Shown here: positions 9,114 to 19,042 of the stretch, one piece after another
How positions within the stretch are numbered: the stretch's first letter is position 1
Layout of the letters: each line of letters opens with the position of its first letter
DNA from: Bacteroidia bacterium
Lineage (GTDB): Bacteria; Bacteroidota; Bacteroidia; Bacteroidales; Dysgonomonadaceae
DNA length: 45,640 nt
NCBI GenBank assembly: GCA_030538215.1
Contig: JAUNUM010000009.1
Span: forward strand, 1 to 45,640
Reading direction: 5' to 3'
Notes under the pieces: model-generated
What the model was told of the DNA's origin: nothing
The model's input: the letters and a program-made list of their open reading frames with translations, nothing else
Databases searched by the model: none
Position numbers and translations under genes: made by a program

Positions 9114-11705
9114 CTATTTCTTGTTATCCAACACTTTTTCTACTTTAAACAGCAAGAGTTGATAATGAGCTTTCAGTTCGGTTGAAGAGGCTGTGGATGC
9201 CCTGCTTTTGAGTATCGGAAGCAGTTTCTGCAAAGCACCATAGAAGTACATTGGGGAACTGTCTAAGCGTTTTATATCTATGTTGGGGAGAAACGATGTT
9301 GACGGATTGCCAAATTTATAAGGCTCCATTGCTTGCTTATATTCCGTTGGCAAGTGCCCCAATTCTTGCTTTATGGTAAAGAAGTTTTCGGTAGTTGATA
9401 ACGATGTTAATGCCGATGGCGATGCCGCCGACGCGCTACCGCTCATTACAGCCAAGGCGTTATTCACGAAATAGCGTTCCAAAAATCGTTCGCTGGCGGT
9501 GGGTGTTGTGCCTGTCAATGTGCTTTTGAATATTTGCTTATAAAGATCGTCGAAAAATTCACCCAAGCTGTACGATTTCGGGTCGATGTGAGAAGCTACA
9601 ATAACTCTTGCGCGCGACTTGAATAAATCGCCTGTAATATATTCCAGCAATTGGTCGTAGTAGCTCACGTTAATGAACCCTTTGCTCTCTAAATCGCGAT
9701 TGGCATAGCTGTGAAAGTTCTTTACCTGATTGATAGACCAAAGGAGCGCTTCGCGCTGTTTTTTCTTGGGTACTACTTGATAGCGGGGAATACCGGAAGA
9801 TTCTTTGCTGCTATTAAACTGCATTCCGCCTACCATATTTAAACCGTTTTTTAAATAGCGGTGATGCTGTTGGGCAATGGCTAAGTAAAGTTTGTCTTTT
9901 TCCTTGCTATCTTCATCGTTGGTTATCCATTGAGGAAGATTTTTGGAGATATTTTGCAAGTTTTTGATACCATAGTTGCTGCTTTTTATGGGGTCGTTGC
10001 CCAAGTCTTCGGCTACGGCGGTGGGATCGAATATATTGTTGTCGTTTTGTTCGCGTCCGTAGCGATACATCGGATCTTTTTGTTTGGCATCTACCATTAC
10101 CTCTAATTGCTTGGCTTCTTTGTTTATATCGTTTCCTAAAGTTGGAAAGTAGCGATAGTTCCATTCAATGGCATAATGGTCGTACACGCCCAGTTCGGGT
10201 GGTGTGAGGGTTACATTTTTATCGCTGGGTTGTGCCACATAGTTGTAACGGGCATAATCCATAATAGACGCAGTGGTTCCGTGTTTTTTTGTAAATGTTG
10301 CCGAGCGGAGCGAATCGGTGGGATAAGCGGCCGATGCAGCCATATTGTGCATTAATCCGAGTGTGTGGCCTACTTCGTGCGCTACCACGTACGATAACGA
10401 TTCGTTGAAAATGTGCTTCGGTAGTTTTTTGCCGCGCACGTTAGTATCTACGTTGGCTGTTTGTATAAATCGCCATTTGTGTAGAAGTTGCTCCACATTG
10501 TTGTAAACAAAAACGGAAGCATTAATGATTTCGCCCGTAGCCGGATCTACCCACGAGGGCCCCATTGCATTTTCCTCGCTGGTGGGAATGTATCGGATGC
10601 AAGAGTAGTTGAGGTTGTCGGGATCGAAATTGGGATCATCTTTTGGGAAATCTTTCACTTGGATGGCGTTTTTAAACCCTGCTTTTTCAAATGCTTTGTT
10701 CCATCGCAATACGCCTTCTCTCACGGGCTCTTTCCATTCTTCGGGGAACGTGTTATCCAGATAAAAAACAATGGGTTCGCGTGGTTCCGTCAGTTCGCCT
10801 TTGTGATAAGCTTCAATATCGTTGGGAACCAATTTCCACCGATGGGCAAAAAATAAAGGAGTTATTTGGTTGCTTTCGGGGGTAAACGAGGCTTTTCCGC
10901 TTGAAAATATTCCCACTCGCGTATCGGCAATTCGGGGAGTCATTTTCTCTTTGGGCAACAGAAGTAAAGTGTACGTTGCTTCAATGGAAAGTGGTACATC
11001 GCTTGCCACCGGCACAATTCCCATAATGGTTGCATTGATTGTATAATTGAGTTCGGTTTTTACGCTTGCATTGTTGTCAAACGATTTGACTGTTTTTATG
11101 AACGAGAGTTCGGGTTTGGGAGTAGAAGTTATGCTGTATATTCCCATGTGCTTGGGTACGAGCGGAATCATGGGGTTGGGTGTTCCCAAAAAAGAGGTCA
11201 TATTAAAGATAACGGCCGAACTGTCGGGCGTGTAAGCTTCTATTTTAAACGCGGCAACCGATGGATCGCGGTAGTTGAGTTGCACGGCATTGCTTAGTTG
11301 AGGGTTTTCTTTGTCGTATATGATTCCACTGTTGATGGATTTCATAACAACGCTGCTATCTTGGCGTTCGAAACGCAAATAGATAGGAGTTGTATTTTTC
11401 ATTCCCACGGTAATAAATGTGGGTTCGGATACCGATGATATGGTTGTTCCCAACAGCATATCTTCACCCATGTGTTTTAGTGGAAGTTCGAGGTATATTT
11501 TTGCATCCATTTTGTGCAAGGTTGCAAATTTACCGCTTGCTGTTTCCACGCTTTTGTTTTTAAAGAGTTTTTCGTAGGCACTTTCTTTTTTTTCAGGCTT
11601 CTTCTTTTCTTGTTTCTTTTTGTCTTGAGCCAAAAGGGTTGTTGAATATATGCACAGCAAGGCCGTCAGCAGTGTTGTTGCGCATATTCTGAGGTATCTG
11701 TTCAT
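9114..11705 (-). CDS. Secreted zinc-dependent metalloprotease (DUF5117/DUF4953 type), copy A
   Basis: This is the tandem paralogue of the gene downstream, with 863 aa in the same order: a signal peptide ending near TLLAQ (residue 27), a Lys/Glu-rich linker (28-43), DUF5118/DUF5117-like regions, then the peptidase. The zinc motif is HEVGHTLGLMH at H443, H447 and H453, with the same ASIMDYARYNYVAQP Met-turn. The catalytic core is well conserved between the copies, while the N-terminal and C-terminal thirds have drifted, which suggests an old duplication with different substrate preferences. It follows the PKD-like lipoprotein gene after a 186-bp spacer with a strong hairpin, so its expression may be set apart from the importer genes. 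Confidence 0.88.
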   Translation of the reverse strand: MNRYLRICATTLLTALLCIYSTTLLAQDKKKQEKKKPEKKESAYEKLFKNKSVETASGKFATLHKMDAKIYLELPLKHMGEDMLLGTTISSVSEPTFITVGMKNTTPIYLRFERQDSSVVMKSINSGIIYDKENPQLSNAVQLNYRDPSVAAFKIEAYTPDSSAVIFNMTSFLGTPNPMIPLVPKHMGIYSITSTPKPELSFIKTVKSFDNNASVKTELNYTINATIMGIVPVASDVPLSIEATYTLLLLPKEKMTPRIADTRVGIFSSGKASFTPESNQITPLFFAHRWKLVPNDIEAYHKGELTEPREPIVFYLDNTFPEEWKEPVREGVLRWNKAFEKAGFKNAIQVKDFPKDDPNFDPDNLNYSCIRYIPTSEENAMGPSWVDPATGEIINASVFVYNNVEQLLHKWRFIQTANVDTNVRGKKLPKHIFNESLSYVVAHEVGHTLGLMHNMAASAAYPTDSLRSATFTKKHGTTASIMDYARYNYVAQPSDKNVTLTPPELGVYDHYAIEWNYRYFPTLGNDINKEAKQLEVMVDAKQKDPMYRYGREQNDNNIFDPTAVAEDLGNDPIKSSNYGIKNLQNISKNLPQWITNDEDSKEKDKLYLAIAQQHHRYLKNGLNMVGGMQFNSSKESSGIPRYQVVPKKKQREALLWSINQVKNFHSYANRDLESKGFINVSYYDQLLEYITGDLFKSRARVIVASHIDPKSYSLGEFFDDLYKQIFKSTLTGTTPTASERFLERYFVNNALAVMSGSASAASPSALTSLSTTENFFTIKQELGHLPTEYKQAMEPYKFGNPSTSFLPNIDIKRLDSSPMYFYGALQKLLPILKSRASTASSTELKAHYQLLLFKVEKVLDNKK

Positions 11706-11836
11706 TGTTTGTTGTTTGATATTTTATTGTTTTGGGAACTATTTTTATTTTTATACCAAGTTTTTTAGTTAATGCTGTGGATTGATGAAAAACGAGAAAG
11801 TTTCAAAAGTCTTTTGATACTTTACGAATAAAGCAA

Positions 11837-11877
11837 TCCAATCCACGTAGCTTTTTAATAAAAATACGTGGATTGGA
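11837..11877. promoter_or_regulatory. Intercistronic hairpin between importer and protease genes
   Basis: A perfect 13-bp stem (TCCAATCCACGTA at 11837-11849 with its complement at 11865-11877) encloses a 15-nt loop. Read on the minus strand, no U-run follows the stem, so it is not a standard terminator. It could be an RNA stability or processing element between the lipoprotein and protease cistrons. The motif GTGGATTG recurs nearby at about 11777. Confidence 0.55.
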
Positions 11878-11891
11878 GTAATAAAAACAGG

Positions 11892-13322
11892 TTATGGATA
11901 TTTGTACACCAACTGTTTAATGGTTCCGGTAACGTTTGTCTGTTTCCACAATAAAGTATTTTTGTTTATGTCGAAACAGTAGATGCTTCCGGGTAAATCG
12001 GGATTGCTATCGTTTATGCCCACATAGAGTTTGCTTTCTTCTTTGTTTACAAACATGTCTGCCACGTTACCGCTGCTTTCGCATACAAAAAGAGGGGTTG
12101 TGGGAAAATTCCCTTTCGATAGAATGCTGTAAGCGTACACCTTGTTGCCGTTGGTGTAATACATAATATTTTTTGCCGGAGCCGATGCAATAACCGATGT
12201 TTCAATAATTCCGCTCGAAGCAGGCATTGTACCTTTGTATTTCATTTCGGGAGCGGTTTCTTTCGCCGTATTGTATTGGTTGTAATAACCGGGATTGAAC
12301 CAATAGTGAACGAACTCGCCCGATTGTTTATTCTTGAGAACAGCTGCAAACTCCGACTTGTCGTTTGCCTGACACACATCAATGAGCGTGAGGCCGGCAA
12401 ATTCCGATTTAAACAATTCGGCTACAGGCGAGCTTTTGTTGCTGCTTCGGATAATCATGCGTGAGCCGATATTGTCGAAATAAAGTTCGCCATTGGCGCT
12501 CGCCGATGCCGAAGTGTACCAATACGATATTCTATTGGCAAACTCCACAGCGCCAAATGTGCCGTCGATGGATTGTTGGCCAAAGTTGGTAAACGTAGTT
12601 TTTTGCGATTCTACCTGTCCCGCTCTTTTATTGAGAAGGAAAACGGCACTCGTGATAACTGAGTTTGCACCGTCGTGTGTAATAAAAGTAATGTCGCCTT
12701 GGGTTTCCATTTGATGGGTTGTCATCATTAAATTTCCGTCTAAGCGATATAGCGTCGATGGATTTCCTGTGGCAATATACACCTCTTGCCGTATGGGTGT
12801 GTTGGTGAAAAACAGAGCTTTTGGCTCGGTTCCCAGTTTGTAAATCGGGTTGTTTTTCTCGTAGGTGTCCAGCTCAAATGTTTTATCGGCAATGCCTTCG
12901 GGATAGTACGAAAGAATCGATTTCCCTTTGTGCGATGCCAGTGCATATACACCCTGTATGTATGAGTAGCGCACGTTTACTTTGAAATAATGAAAGAAGA
13001 ATCCATCTTCGTTGCTTACTTTTAAACGTCCGTCAAATACGCCATATTTCTCGCACACGTAAGTCAGGTCTTTTTCTGTTGATACCTCTTTATGGTCTAT
13101 TTCCCACGAGTAGGAGAGAGGCTTCTCGGCATTGGTTTGTGTAAATTGGGGCGCCGAAATTTGAAGCGTAGCCCATCTGTCGAGCGTGAAGAGTGTATCT
13201 ATTTTGCTTGCAAGTTCAATTTTAGAAACAGGATTTACTTCTCCTATCGAATCGTCTTTAATACACGATACTGCCAGCAAAACAAGCAGGCAACTGTATA
13301 AGATATGTTGAATCGTTTTCAT
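11892..13322 (-). CDS. PKD-like family lipoprotein, system 1
   Basis: A 476-aa lipoprotein. The signal peptide ends in the lipobox LAVSC, and the mature protein begins CIKDDS; the Lys-Asp-Asp after the cysteine fits a Bacteroidetes surface-export signal. A PKD-like beta-sandwich segment follows (about 40-115, with SYSWEIDHKE). A long region of repeated YxLDGN/YTNGNKVYAYS-like strands then suggests a beta-propeller. The family travels with SusC, SusD and DUF4843 genes. By order it is the fourth component of the importer, presumably sitting on the outer surface. The role is inferred from context; no catalytic motif was seen. Confidence 0.8.
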   Translation of the reverse strand: MKTIQHILYSCLLVLLAVSCIKDDSIGEVNPVSKIELASKIDTLFTLDRWATLQISAPQFTQTNAEKPLSYSWEIDHKEVSTEKDLTYVCEKYGVFDGRLKVSNEDGFFFHYFKVNVRYSYIQGVYALASHKGKSILSYYPEGIADKTFELDTYEKNNPIYKLGTEPKALFFTNTPIRQEVYIATGNPSTLYRLDGNLMMTTHQMETQGDITFITHDGANSVITSAVFLLNKRAGQVESQKTTFTNFGQQSIDGTFGAVEFANRISYWYTSASASANGELYFDNIGSRMIIRSSNKSSPVAELFKSEFAGLTLIDVCQANDKSEFAAVLKNKQSGEFVHYWFNPGYYNQYNTAKETAPEMKYKGTMPASSGIIETSVIASAPAKNIMYYTNGNKVYAYSILSKGNFPTTPLFVCESSGNVADMFVNKEESKLYVGINDSNPDLPGSIYCFDINKNTLLWKQTNVTGTIKQLVYKYP

Positions 13323-13342
13323 CGAATGAATGTTTTAGTTAA

Positions 13343-14080
13343 TTAATTATACGGATTGAAAAGAAAGTCGGGAAGCACCTCGTTATACTCCGGGTGTGCT
13401 TTGAAAAACTCGTACACTTTCACAAAATTAGCCTGCATTCCATAAAAGTCTCCTTCCGCCAGAGTAGCTTCAAACTTCTTTGGGTCGCCATCGTAATATT
13501 CCAAAAACTTGATGTATTTGGCACGGCTATAGGGCCCCCAGTAATAAGAGTACCATACCCAAAAATAAGGTTCTTCTAAGTAATCGTCAATGGTAATGAC
13601 TGCTTTTGTGTATTGCGAAAAAGTTGTTTGTAAATCGCTCGTGCTTTCAAGACGCAACACCAAGCGGATGCTATCCATCTTGTCGGCTGGGAGATTTTCG
13701 CGCCACACTTCCACCTCCATATAGCCGTTTACCGAATCGGCCGGCACTTGAAACTCGCCCGAAAATGGTGTGTAGTGTTTGTTGGCGATAGCTGTGCTTT
13801 CATCTGTATCAACCGAAACTTTAAATGTCAACGCTTTATTTGCCGGAAGTCCGGAAATGCGTACGGGCACTTTCACAATATGTCGTGTGTATTCTACCCA
13901 TTCCGTACCAAAAGAATAGCGTGTGAGCGTATCGCTCTGCTCTGCGAAATGGAAATAAACCTTGTTGTTGCTTTCATAAAATCCATCTTTGCTAAATTCG
14001 CCATCGTAAGCAAATTTTTGACATGAGGCAAGCAAAATGGCAACAACGGATAAGATAATTAGAGAATATTTTGTTTTCAT
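13343..14080 (-). CDS. DUF4843 family lipoprotein, system 1
   Basis: A 245-aa lipoprotein with lipobox LLASC at about residues 16-20. The mature part has an all-beta character: alternating strands around residues 65-150 include VKVPVRISGLPANKALTFKV and a Calx-beta-like NKHYTPFSGEFQVPADS. An aromatic-rich C-terminal region (WVWYSYYWGPYS, about 173-184) follows. This matches the DUF4843 pattern seen in SusCD operons. It lies 51 bp after susD and 20 bp before the PKD-like gene. No enzyme motif is present; a structural or substrate-binding accessory role at the cell surface is inferred. Confidence 0.8.
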   Translation of the reverse strand: MKTKYSLIILSVVAILLASCQKFAYDGEFSKDGFYESNNKVYFHFAEQSDTLTRYSFGTEWVEYTRHIVKVPVRISGLPANKALTFKVSVDTDESTAIANKHYTPFSGEFQVPADSVNGYMEVEVWRENLPADKMDSIRLVLRLESTSDLQTTFSQYTKAVITIDDYLEEPYFWVWYSYYWGPYSRAKYIKFLEYYDGDPKKFEATLAEGDFYGMQANFVKVYEFFKAHPEYNEVLPDFLFNPYN

Positions 14081-14131
14081 CTGTTTATTCTATTTTAATA
14101 CTATGTAATGAAACTTGAAGGACTAAAACTG

Positions 14132-15565
14132 TTATTTATTGCCAAAATCCAACTCTTTTTGCGGCCAAGGCAACACAAATATCTCAGACGAAGGTGTAAT
14201 TTCTGCTTGTCCTTTTGCTTTGGTAAATGATTTGTTGTAATACTTTAAAGCAAAAAACACTTGCCCTTCGCCGGGCATTTCGCGCATTCGTTCGCGCATC
14301 ATTTCCGTTTCAAACGCCTCTTTTGTGTTTACTTTTTCGTCGCTCACGGGTTGCAATCCCCTGCTTTTTCGAACCTCATTAAGTAACGCGATGGCATCGG
14401 TTTTGTTTTTATCGTACACACTTTCCGATAAAATGTAATACATTTCGGGTAAGCGAATTAATCCGATACCCGTTACCGGATTGTCTTTTATCTCGGCTTC
14501 ATTGGATAGGAAACGAATGAAGCGAAACGTTTGCCAACCGTCTTCTTTATAAAACGCACTGTAACGTACGTCGGTGTTTTGCGCCGTAAAAGTACCCGTT
14601 TCATACAATTTGCCAAGGTCGGTGCGTGCTTGCGTGAAATTACCGGCACCCGATTTAGCAAGAAAAAGGTTAAAGATATTATCTGTTAAGCGCGTTGTGT
14701 AAAGCCCGAAAATAAGCTCCTTAGGGGCGGGAAATCTTTTTACTTTATTAAAAAGGCTGAAGTCTTCGAGTGCGAAGTTGGTTTTTGAATCTATTACCTG
14801 ACGCGCGTAGAATGCCGCGCTATCGGCGTTGCCCATGGAGTGGTACACGCGTGCCTTAATGGCTTTTACGGCAAATTTGTTGCAATGCACGTAGCGCTCT
14901 TTTCCATAGATGGAAGATGCCGACGGCGAGTTGGCTGATATACTGTTGTCATTGTCCAACAATTTTTCGGCAATGCTCAAGTCAGACAAAATGTTTTTGT
15001 ACGTTTCGGCTAACGAGAAGAGTTTTTTGTTGTTCAAGTCAAATGTATAGGCGTAAGGGATGCCGCGCGCGTCGGGTTTACGACGATAATCGTCGGCAAA
15101 CAAACGTACCATATCGTAGTGCAGAAATGCCCGTAAAGCGTGAGCTTCTCCTTCTATGAGTTTTAATTCAGCATGCTTGATTGGAGTGGTTTTTAGATGT
15201 TCAAGCACGTTGTTGAGATAAGAAATAACGGTGTATTGTCCGGCCCATATTGTATCGGAAATTGGGCGCACAGCCTTATGCTCATACTCAAAGTTTACAA
15301 TGTAGCGGTCATTCTCTTCGCTATTGTCAAAAATGAAAAGTTGTCCCAGTTTATCGACAAATCCATACGAAAGATTCTCTCCATACAAGTGGGGTTTTGC
15401 CATTGCCGCGTATGCGCCATACATTGCATCGTGAAAGCCTTGTATATCGCGAAAGGCAACGTCTTCAGTGAGTGTTCCGGTTGGCTGTACGTCTAAAAAC
15501 TTCTCGCAAGAAATGCACATTGCCCCCGATAGAATTATAATTGAAAGGATGAATATTTTCTTCAT
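14132..15565 (-). CDS. RagB/SusD family outer-membrane lipoprotein, system 1
   Basis: This is the substrate-binding lid that closes over its SusC barrel. It has 477 aa and a lipoprotein signal ending CISC at residue 20, followed by EKFLDVQPTGTL, a classic SusD mature start. Helical TPR-like segments run through the middle (for example GEAHALRAFLHYDMVRLFADDYR, residues about 144-166, and FAVKAIKARVYHSMGNADSAA). The C-terminal RLPEMYYILSESVY and LLNEVRKSRGL are SusD hallmarks. It starts 13 bp after the end of susC and is surely co-transcribed with it. Confidence 0.94.
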   Translation of the reverse strand: MKKIFILSIIILSGAMCISCEKFLDVQPTGTLTEDVAFRDIQGFHDAMYGAYAAMAKPHLYGENLSYGFVDKLGQLFIFDNSEENDRYIVNFEYEHKAVRPISDTIWAGQYTVISYLNNVLEHLKTTPIKHAELKLIEGEAHALRAFLHYDMVRLFADDYRRKPDARGIPYAYTFDLNNKKLFSLAETYKNILSDLSIAEKLLDNDNSISANSPSASSIYGKERYVHCNKFAVKAIKARVYHSMGNADSAAFYARQVIDSKTNFALEDFSLFNKVKRFPAPKELIFGLYTTRLTDNIFNLFLAKSGAGNFTQARTDLGKLYETGTFTAQNTDVRYSAFYKEDGWQTFRFIRFLSNEAEIKDNPVTGIGLIRLPEMYYILSESVYDKNKTDAIALLNEVRKSRGLQPVSDEKVNTKEAFETEMMRERMREMPGEGQVFFALKYYNKSFTKAKGQAEITPSSEIFVLPWPQKELDFGNK

Positions 15566-15578
15566 GTTTTCTCTTTTT

Positions 15579-18500
15579 TTAAAATGAAACTCTTAGTGAT
15601 AACTCAACGCTTCGTGAGAAGGGATAATCGAGTCCGCGTTCACGCTTTACGGATGAAAGATGAAACAAGTCGTTTATCATTGCTTCTAAGCGAAGTCTTC
15701 TCACTTTCAGTATTTTTAGTTGCTCCGCATTAAAATCGTAGGCGAACGAAAGCGTGCGTAAATCCAAATAATTGTTTACTGCCACAAAGCGACTTGTTTG
15801 TTTTGGTATGGTCATATCGGCAATATCTTTATACTTTGCGTGGTCTCCGGCTTGTTTCCATCGGTCGTTGAAAACGCGTGTATCGGCATTGTAAATTGGG
15901 TTAGAGCCTTCTACACGGGTGGCGAGTGTTTGGTTGTACACCAATCCGCCCAGCGAGTAACCAAACATCATGTTTACAGAAAACTGTTTGTACGTTAAAT
16001 AAGAACCAAATGTTCCAAAAGCAAACGGAGCAGTGTCGCCAAACGTAACGCGGTCGTGCGCGTCATAATCAAACGTGTAGCTTCCATCTCTTTTTATATA
16101 GATTTCTTTTCCCGTTGCCGGATCGATTCCTGCCGAGGGAACTACTTTTAATACCGTTAACGATTCGCCCTCTTCGTAGATAGGAAGTGGAGCAATAACG
16201 TTTTCGGCGTTCATGTTGGCTTCGTTTTTGTTTCGGAGTGCATCGCTGATGCTCTTTATTTTGTTGCTGTTGTAGGAGTAGTTTAACGATAATGCCCAGT
16301 GCCACTCTTTGTTGGTTACGGGAACTACGCGTGTTTGAAATTCAATGCCTCGGTTTTCTATGGCGCCAATGTTTTCGCGTGCCAACGAAACTCCCACCGA
16401 TGGCGCTTTGGTTACATCGAGCAATAAATTGTCGGTGTTTTTTACGTATGCATCGAGTACCAAATCCCAGCGATTGTTGAACAATGTGAGGTCAATACCA
16501 ACGTTGGTGTTAAGTGTGCGTTCCCATTTCAACAACGGATTACCAATAGTAATGGGTACGGTTCCAATACCTTTTATGTAATTATAATCTGCGCCATACA
16601 TATAGGTAGTCATTGCTTGGTAGGGCGAAAAACCGGCGTTTCCTAAGTAGCCCACACTTGCGCGGAGCTTCAATGTTTGGGCGTTTACATCTTTCATAAA
16701 TGGCTCGTTGTGAACGTTCCATCCGGCACCGGCGCTCCAGAAGGGGGCAAATCGTTTGTCTTTTCCAAATTTGGATGACCCTTCGTAGCGATAAATAAAG
16801 TCTAAGAAATACTTGTTGTTGTAAATGGCGTTGGCGTTCACAAAAAAACCGATGGAGCGGTCGATTAAATCACTTCCCGCCGGAGATTCTGATGCCGGAT
16901 AGCGTGTGGCAAAAGCCGGATGAGCTAATTTGTCGGAATAGAATCCGATGGATCTGTAAACCGCATTGTCTTTGTTGGAGGCATCTATATTGGCTCCTCC
17001 CATTGAACTTAAATAGAGTTTATCGGTAAGGTAACGATTGTATGACAACATCAATTTACCCGAATACTTGATGGACTTGCTGTTTTGTTCTTCCAACTGA
17101 CCACGAAGTGAGGGGTCTTTAATATCGAGTTGCCTTTTGGATAGTGGAGACTCGAATGTGCGGTTGTCGTCTTTCTGTTTCATAAAAGAGAAAGCACCGT
17201 CGAGCCTGAGTTCGGGACTTATATGAACGCGCAAATCGGTGTTATTCATTATATAAAACTGTTCGCTGCGATCGTAATTTCCGATAGACGCTTCGTAGAT
17301 GGGGTTATCCATATTGTGCGACAATCTTTTTAGCAAATCGCCATTGTTGTCATACGGCCTGTCGTAAGGATTCATGTTGCCATACGTATAGAAACTGCCG
17401 TATGGCGATTCGTTTGATTTTATGATAGAAATAGTGGAAGTGTTTGATATATAAAACACATGTTCTTTGTTGTACGATAGTTTAAAGAAGCTGGATAAAC
17501 GCTCTCTATCAGAGCCTTTCATCACGCCGTCGTCTTTCCCATATCTCAGTCCCACGTTGTAGCGGGCATTTTCGTCGCCTCCATCAATGCTGATATTGTG
17601 GTTTTGAGAAATTCCGTTTCGCAAAGGCATTGAGAGCCAGTCTGTATTAACTCCGCTGCGCACAGTTTGAAAACGTTGTGCATATTGTTCGTCCAATCTA
17701 TATTGATCCGCGCCTCCCACAATGTTGTCTGTGTAAACGCCGGCTAAGCGTTCGTATTCTAACTTTTGTGCGGCATCAAGTAAACGGTATCCGCTTAAAT
17801 CGGGCATTGAGGTGCGTATGGTTCCGCTGTAATTGAATTTTAATTTTCCGCCCGTAAGCGCTTTGGTGGTAATGACAATAACACCCGCCGATGCTTTTGC
17901 TCCGTAGAGTGCCGATGCCGACGCGTCTTTCAGTACGGTTACATTTTCAACATCATTCATGTCCATATCGTAAATGTAATCAAGACTAACCTGCGAGCCA
18001 TCCACCACAAAAATGGGAACATTGGCAGCGCCTTCAAAACTTGCCCGTCCTCGTATGTTTATTTCGGGACGTGTGTTGGGGTTTGAGCCCATATTGTTGT
18101 TGTCCACAATTTGCATACCGGGTACGAATGCCTGAATGCTTTCCAATACGTTTTTAGTGCCTACGGAGGTAAGTTGTTCGCGTGTAACGGTGGTTTGCGA
18201 GCCGGTGTAGCTGTTTTTCGATTTTGTGACAAAACCGGTTACTACCACTTCGCCAATTTCGGCGATGTTTTCTTCCATGGTAATGGTTAGGGTTTGTCCT
18301 TTTTTTGCGGTTACCTCTTGTGGTTTAAAACCAACGTAGGTAAATGTTAGATAGACTTCGTCTTTGGTAGTGATAATTTCAAAATAACCGTCTTGATCGG
18401 TAATATATCCTCCTTCGAAACCTTTCATACGAATGGTTACACCCACCAGTGGTTCGCCTTTTGTATCAATAACTCGTCCTTTAAATACAATAGGTTGATC

Positions 18501-18917
18501 CGATTGTTGTGTATTGCCAAATAAAGTTTGCCCTGCGTTTCTTACAGCAGATTCTTTGAGTTCATAAACTACAATTTGCTTGTCTAATATCTTATAAACA
18601 AGACCGGTATTGACAAACATAGTATTCAAAACCTCCGATATGTTTTTTGCATTGGCATTAACATTCAGCTTTTTATCAATTATCTTTTCGCTATTATCTG
18701 AAAAGACGAAAATAAAGTCACTGTTTTTTTCAATTTCTTTGCACACCTCTCTTATGGAAGTTGCATTAAGGTTGAAAGTAAATTCTTGAGAGTAGCTGTT
18801 TGCTGCTGAAGTAAACAGTAGTCCGAAAAATAAGAGAAATAAAGTGATTTTCATAATTCTCAGAACGTATTTAAATTTATTGAGGAGGGCTTTCTCTTCA
18901 ATTGAATGTTTATTCAT
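15579..18917 (-). CDS. SusC/RagA TonB-dependent transporter with STN signalling domain, system 1
   Basis: A 1112-aa outer-membrane importer powered by TonB. After a signal anchor (about residues 20-45) comes an STN secretin/TonB domain (about 48-100), which in this family contacts a FecR anti-sigma factor. Then follow a carboxypeptidase-regulatory-like domain (about 148-225), the EVVVTGFV TonB-box-like segment, a plug (LKDASASALYGAKASAGVIVITTK) and a long beta-barrel ending in ELSLRVSF with the terminal aromatic residue. The STN domain plus the upstream fecR and sigma genes indicate cell-surface signalling. The substrate is not visible; the protease genes downstream suggest peptides. Confidence 0.95.
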   Translation of the reverse strand: MNKHSIEEKALLNKFKYVLRIMKITLFLLFFGLLFTSAANSYSQEFTFNLNATSIREVCKEIEKNSDFIFVFSDNSEKIIDKKLNVNANAKNISEVLNTMFVNTGLVYKILDKQIVVYELKESAVRNAGQTLFGNTQQSDQPIVFKGRVIDTKGEPLVGVTIRMKGFEGGYITDQDGYFEIITTKDEVYLTFTYVGFKPQEVTAKKGQTLTITMEENIAEIGEVVVTGFVTKSKNSYTGSQTTVTREQLTSVGTKNVLESIQAFVPGMQIVDNNNMGSNPNTRPEINIRGRASFEGAANVPIFVVDGSQVSLDYIYDMDMNDVENVTVLKDASASALYGAKASAGVIVITTKALTGGKLKFNYSGTIRTSMPDLSGYRLLDAAQKLEYERLAGVYTDNIVGGADQYRLDEQYAQRFQTVRSGVNTDWLSMPLRNGISQNHNISIDGGDENARYNVGLRYGKDDGVMKGSDRERLSSFFKLSYNKEHVFYISNTSTISIIKSNESPYGSFYTYGNMNPYDRPYDNNGDLLKRLSHNMDNPIYEASIGNYDRSEQFYIMNNTDLRVHISPELRLDGAFSFMKQKDDNRTFESPLSKRQLDIKDPSLRGQLEEQNSKSIKYSGKLMLSYNRYLTDKLYLSSMGGANIDASNKDNAVYRSIGFYSDKLAHPAFATRYPASESPAGSDLIDRSIGFFVNANAIYNNKYFLDFIYRYEGSSKFGKDKRFAPFWSAGAGWNVHNEPFMKDVNAQTLKLRASVGYLGNAGFSPYQAMTTYMYGADYNYIKGIGTVPITIGNPLLKWERTLNTNVGIDLTLFNNRWDLVLDAYVKNTDNLLLDVTKAPSVGVSLARENIGAIENRGIEFQTRVVPVTNKEWHWALSLNYSYNSNKIKSISDALRNKNEANMNAENVIAPLPIYEEGESLTVLKVVPSAGIDPATGKEIYIKRDGSYTFDYDAHDRVTFGDTAPFAFGTFGSYLTYKQFSVNMMFGYSLGGLVYNQTLATRVEGSNPIYNADTRVFNDRWKQAGDHAKYKDIADMTIPKQTSRFVAVNNYLDLRTLSFAYDFNAEQLKILKVRRLRLEAMINDLFHLSSVKRERGLDYPFSRSVELSLRVSF

Positions 18918-19042
18918 ATCTTTGTACGATTTTAATTATTAATAACTTGGGTAATTAAATTCAATTTGGCCGGGCGGTATTTGCGGTATCGTTCGGCTTT
19001 TGTTTTTCATTAACATTATCTATATTTTCATAGGCCTAAAGT

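Noticed and set aside
18918-19042. Shared ECF promoter motif upstream of both susC genes
   Set aside because: I compared 18918-19042 with 30876-30988 and found only short palindromes (TAGGCCTA; AGGCT-ATG-AGCCT) at similar places, not a convincing common -35/-10 pattern.
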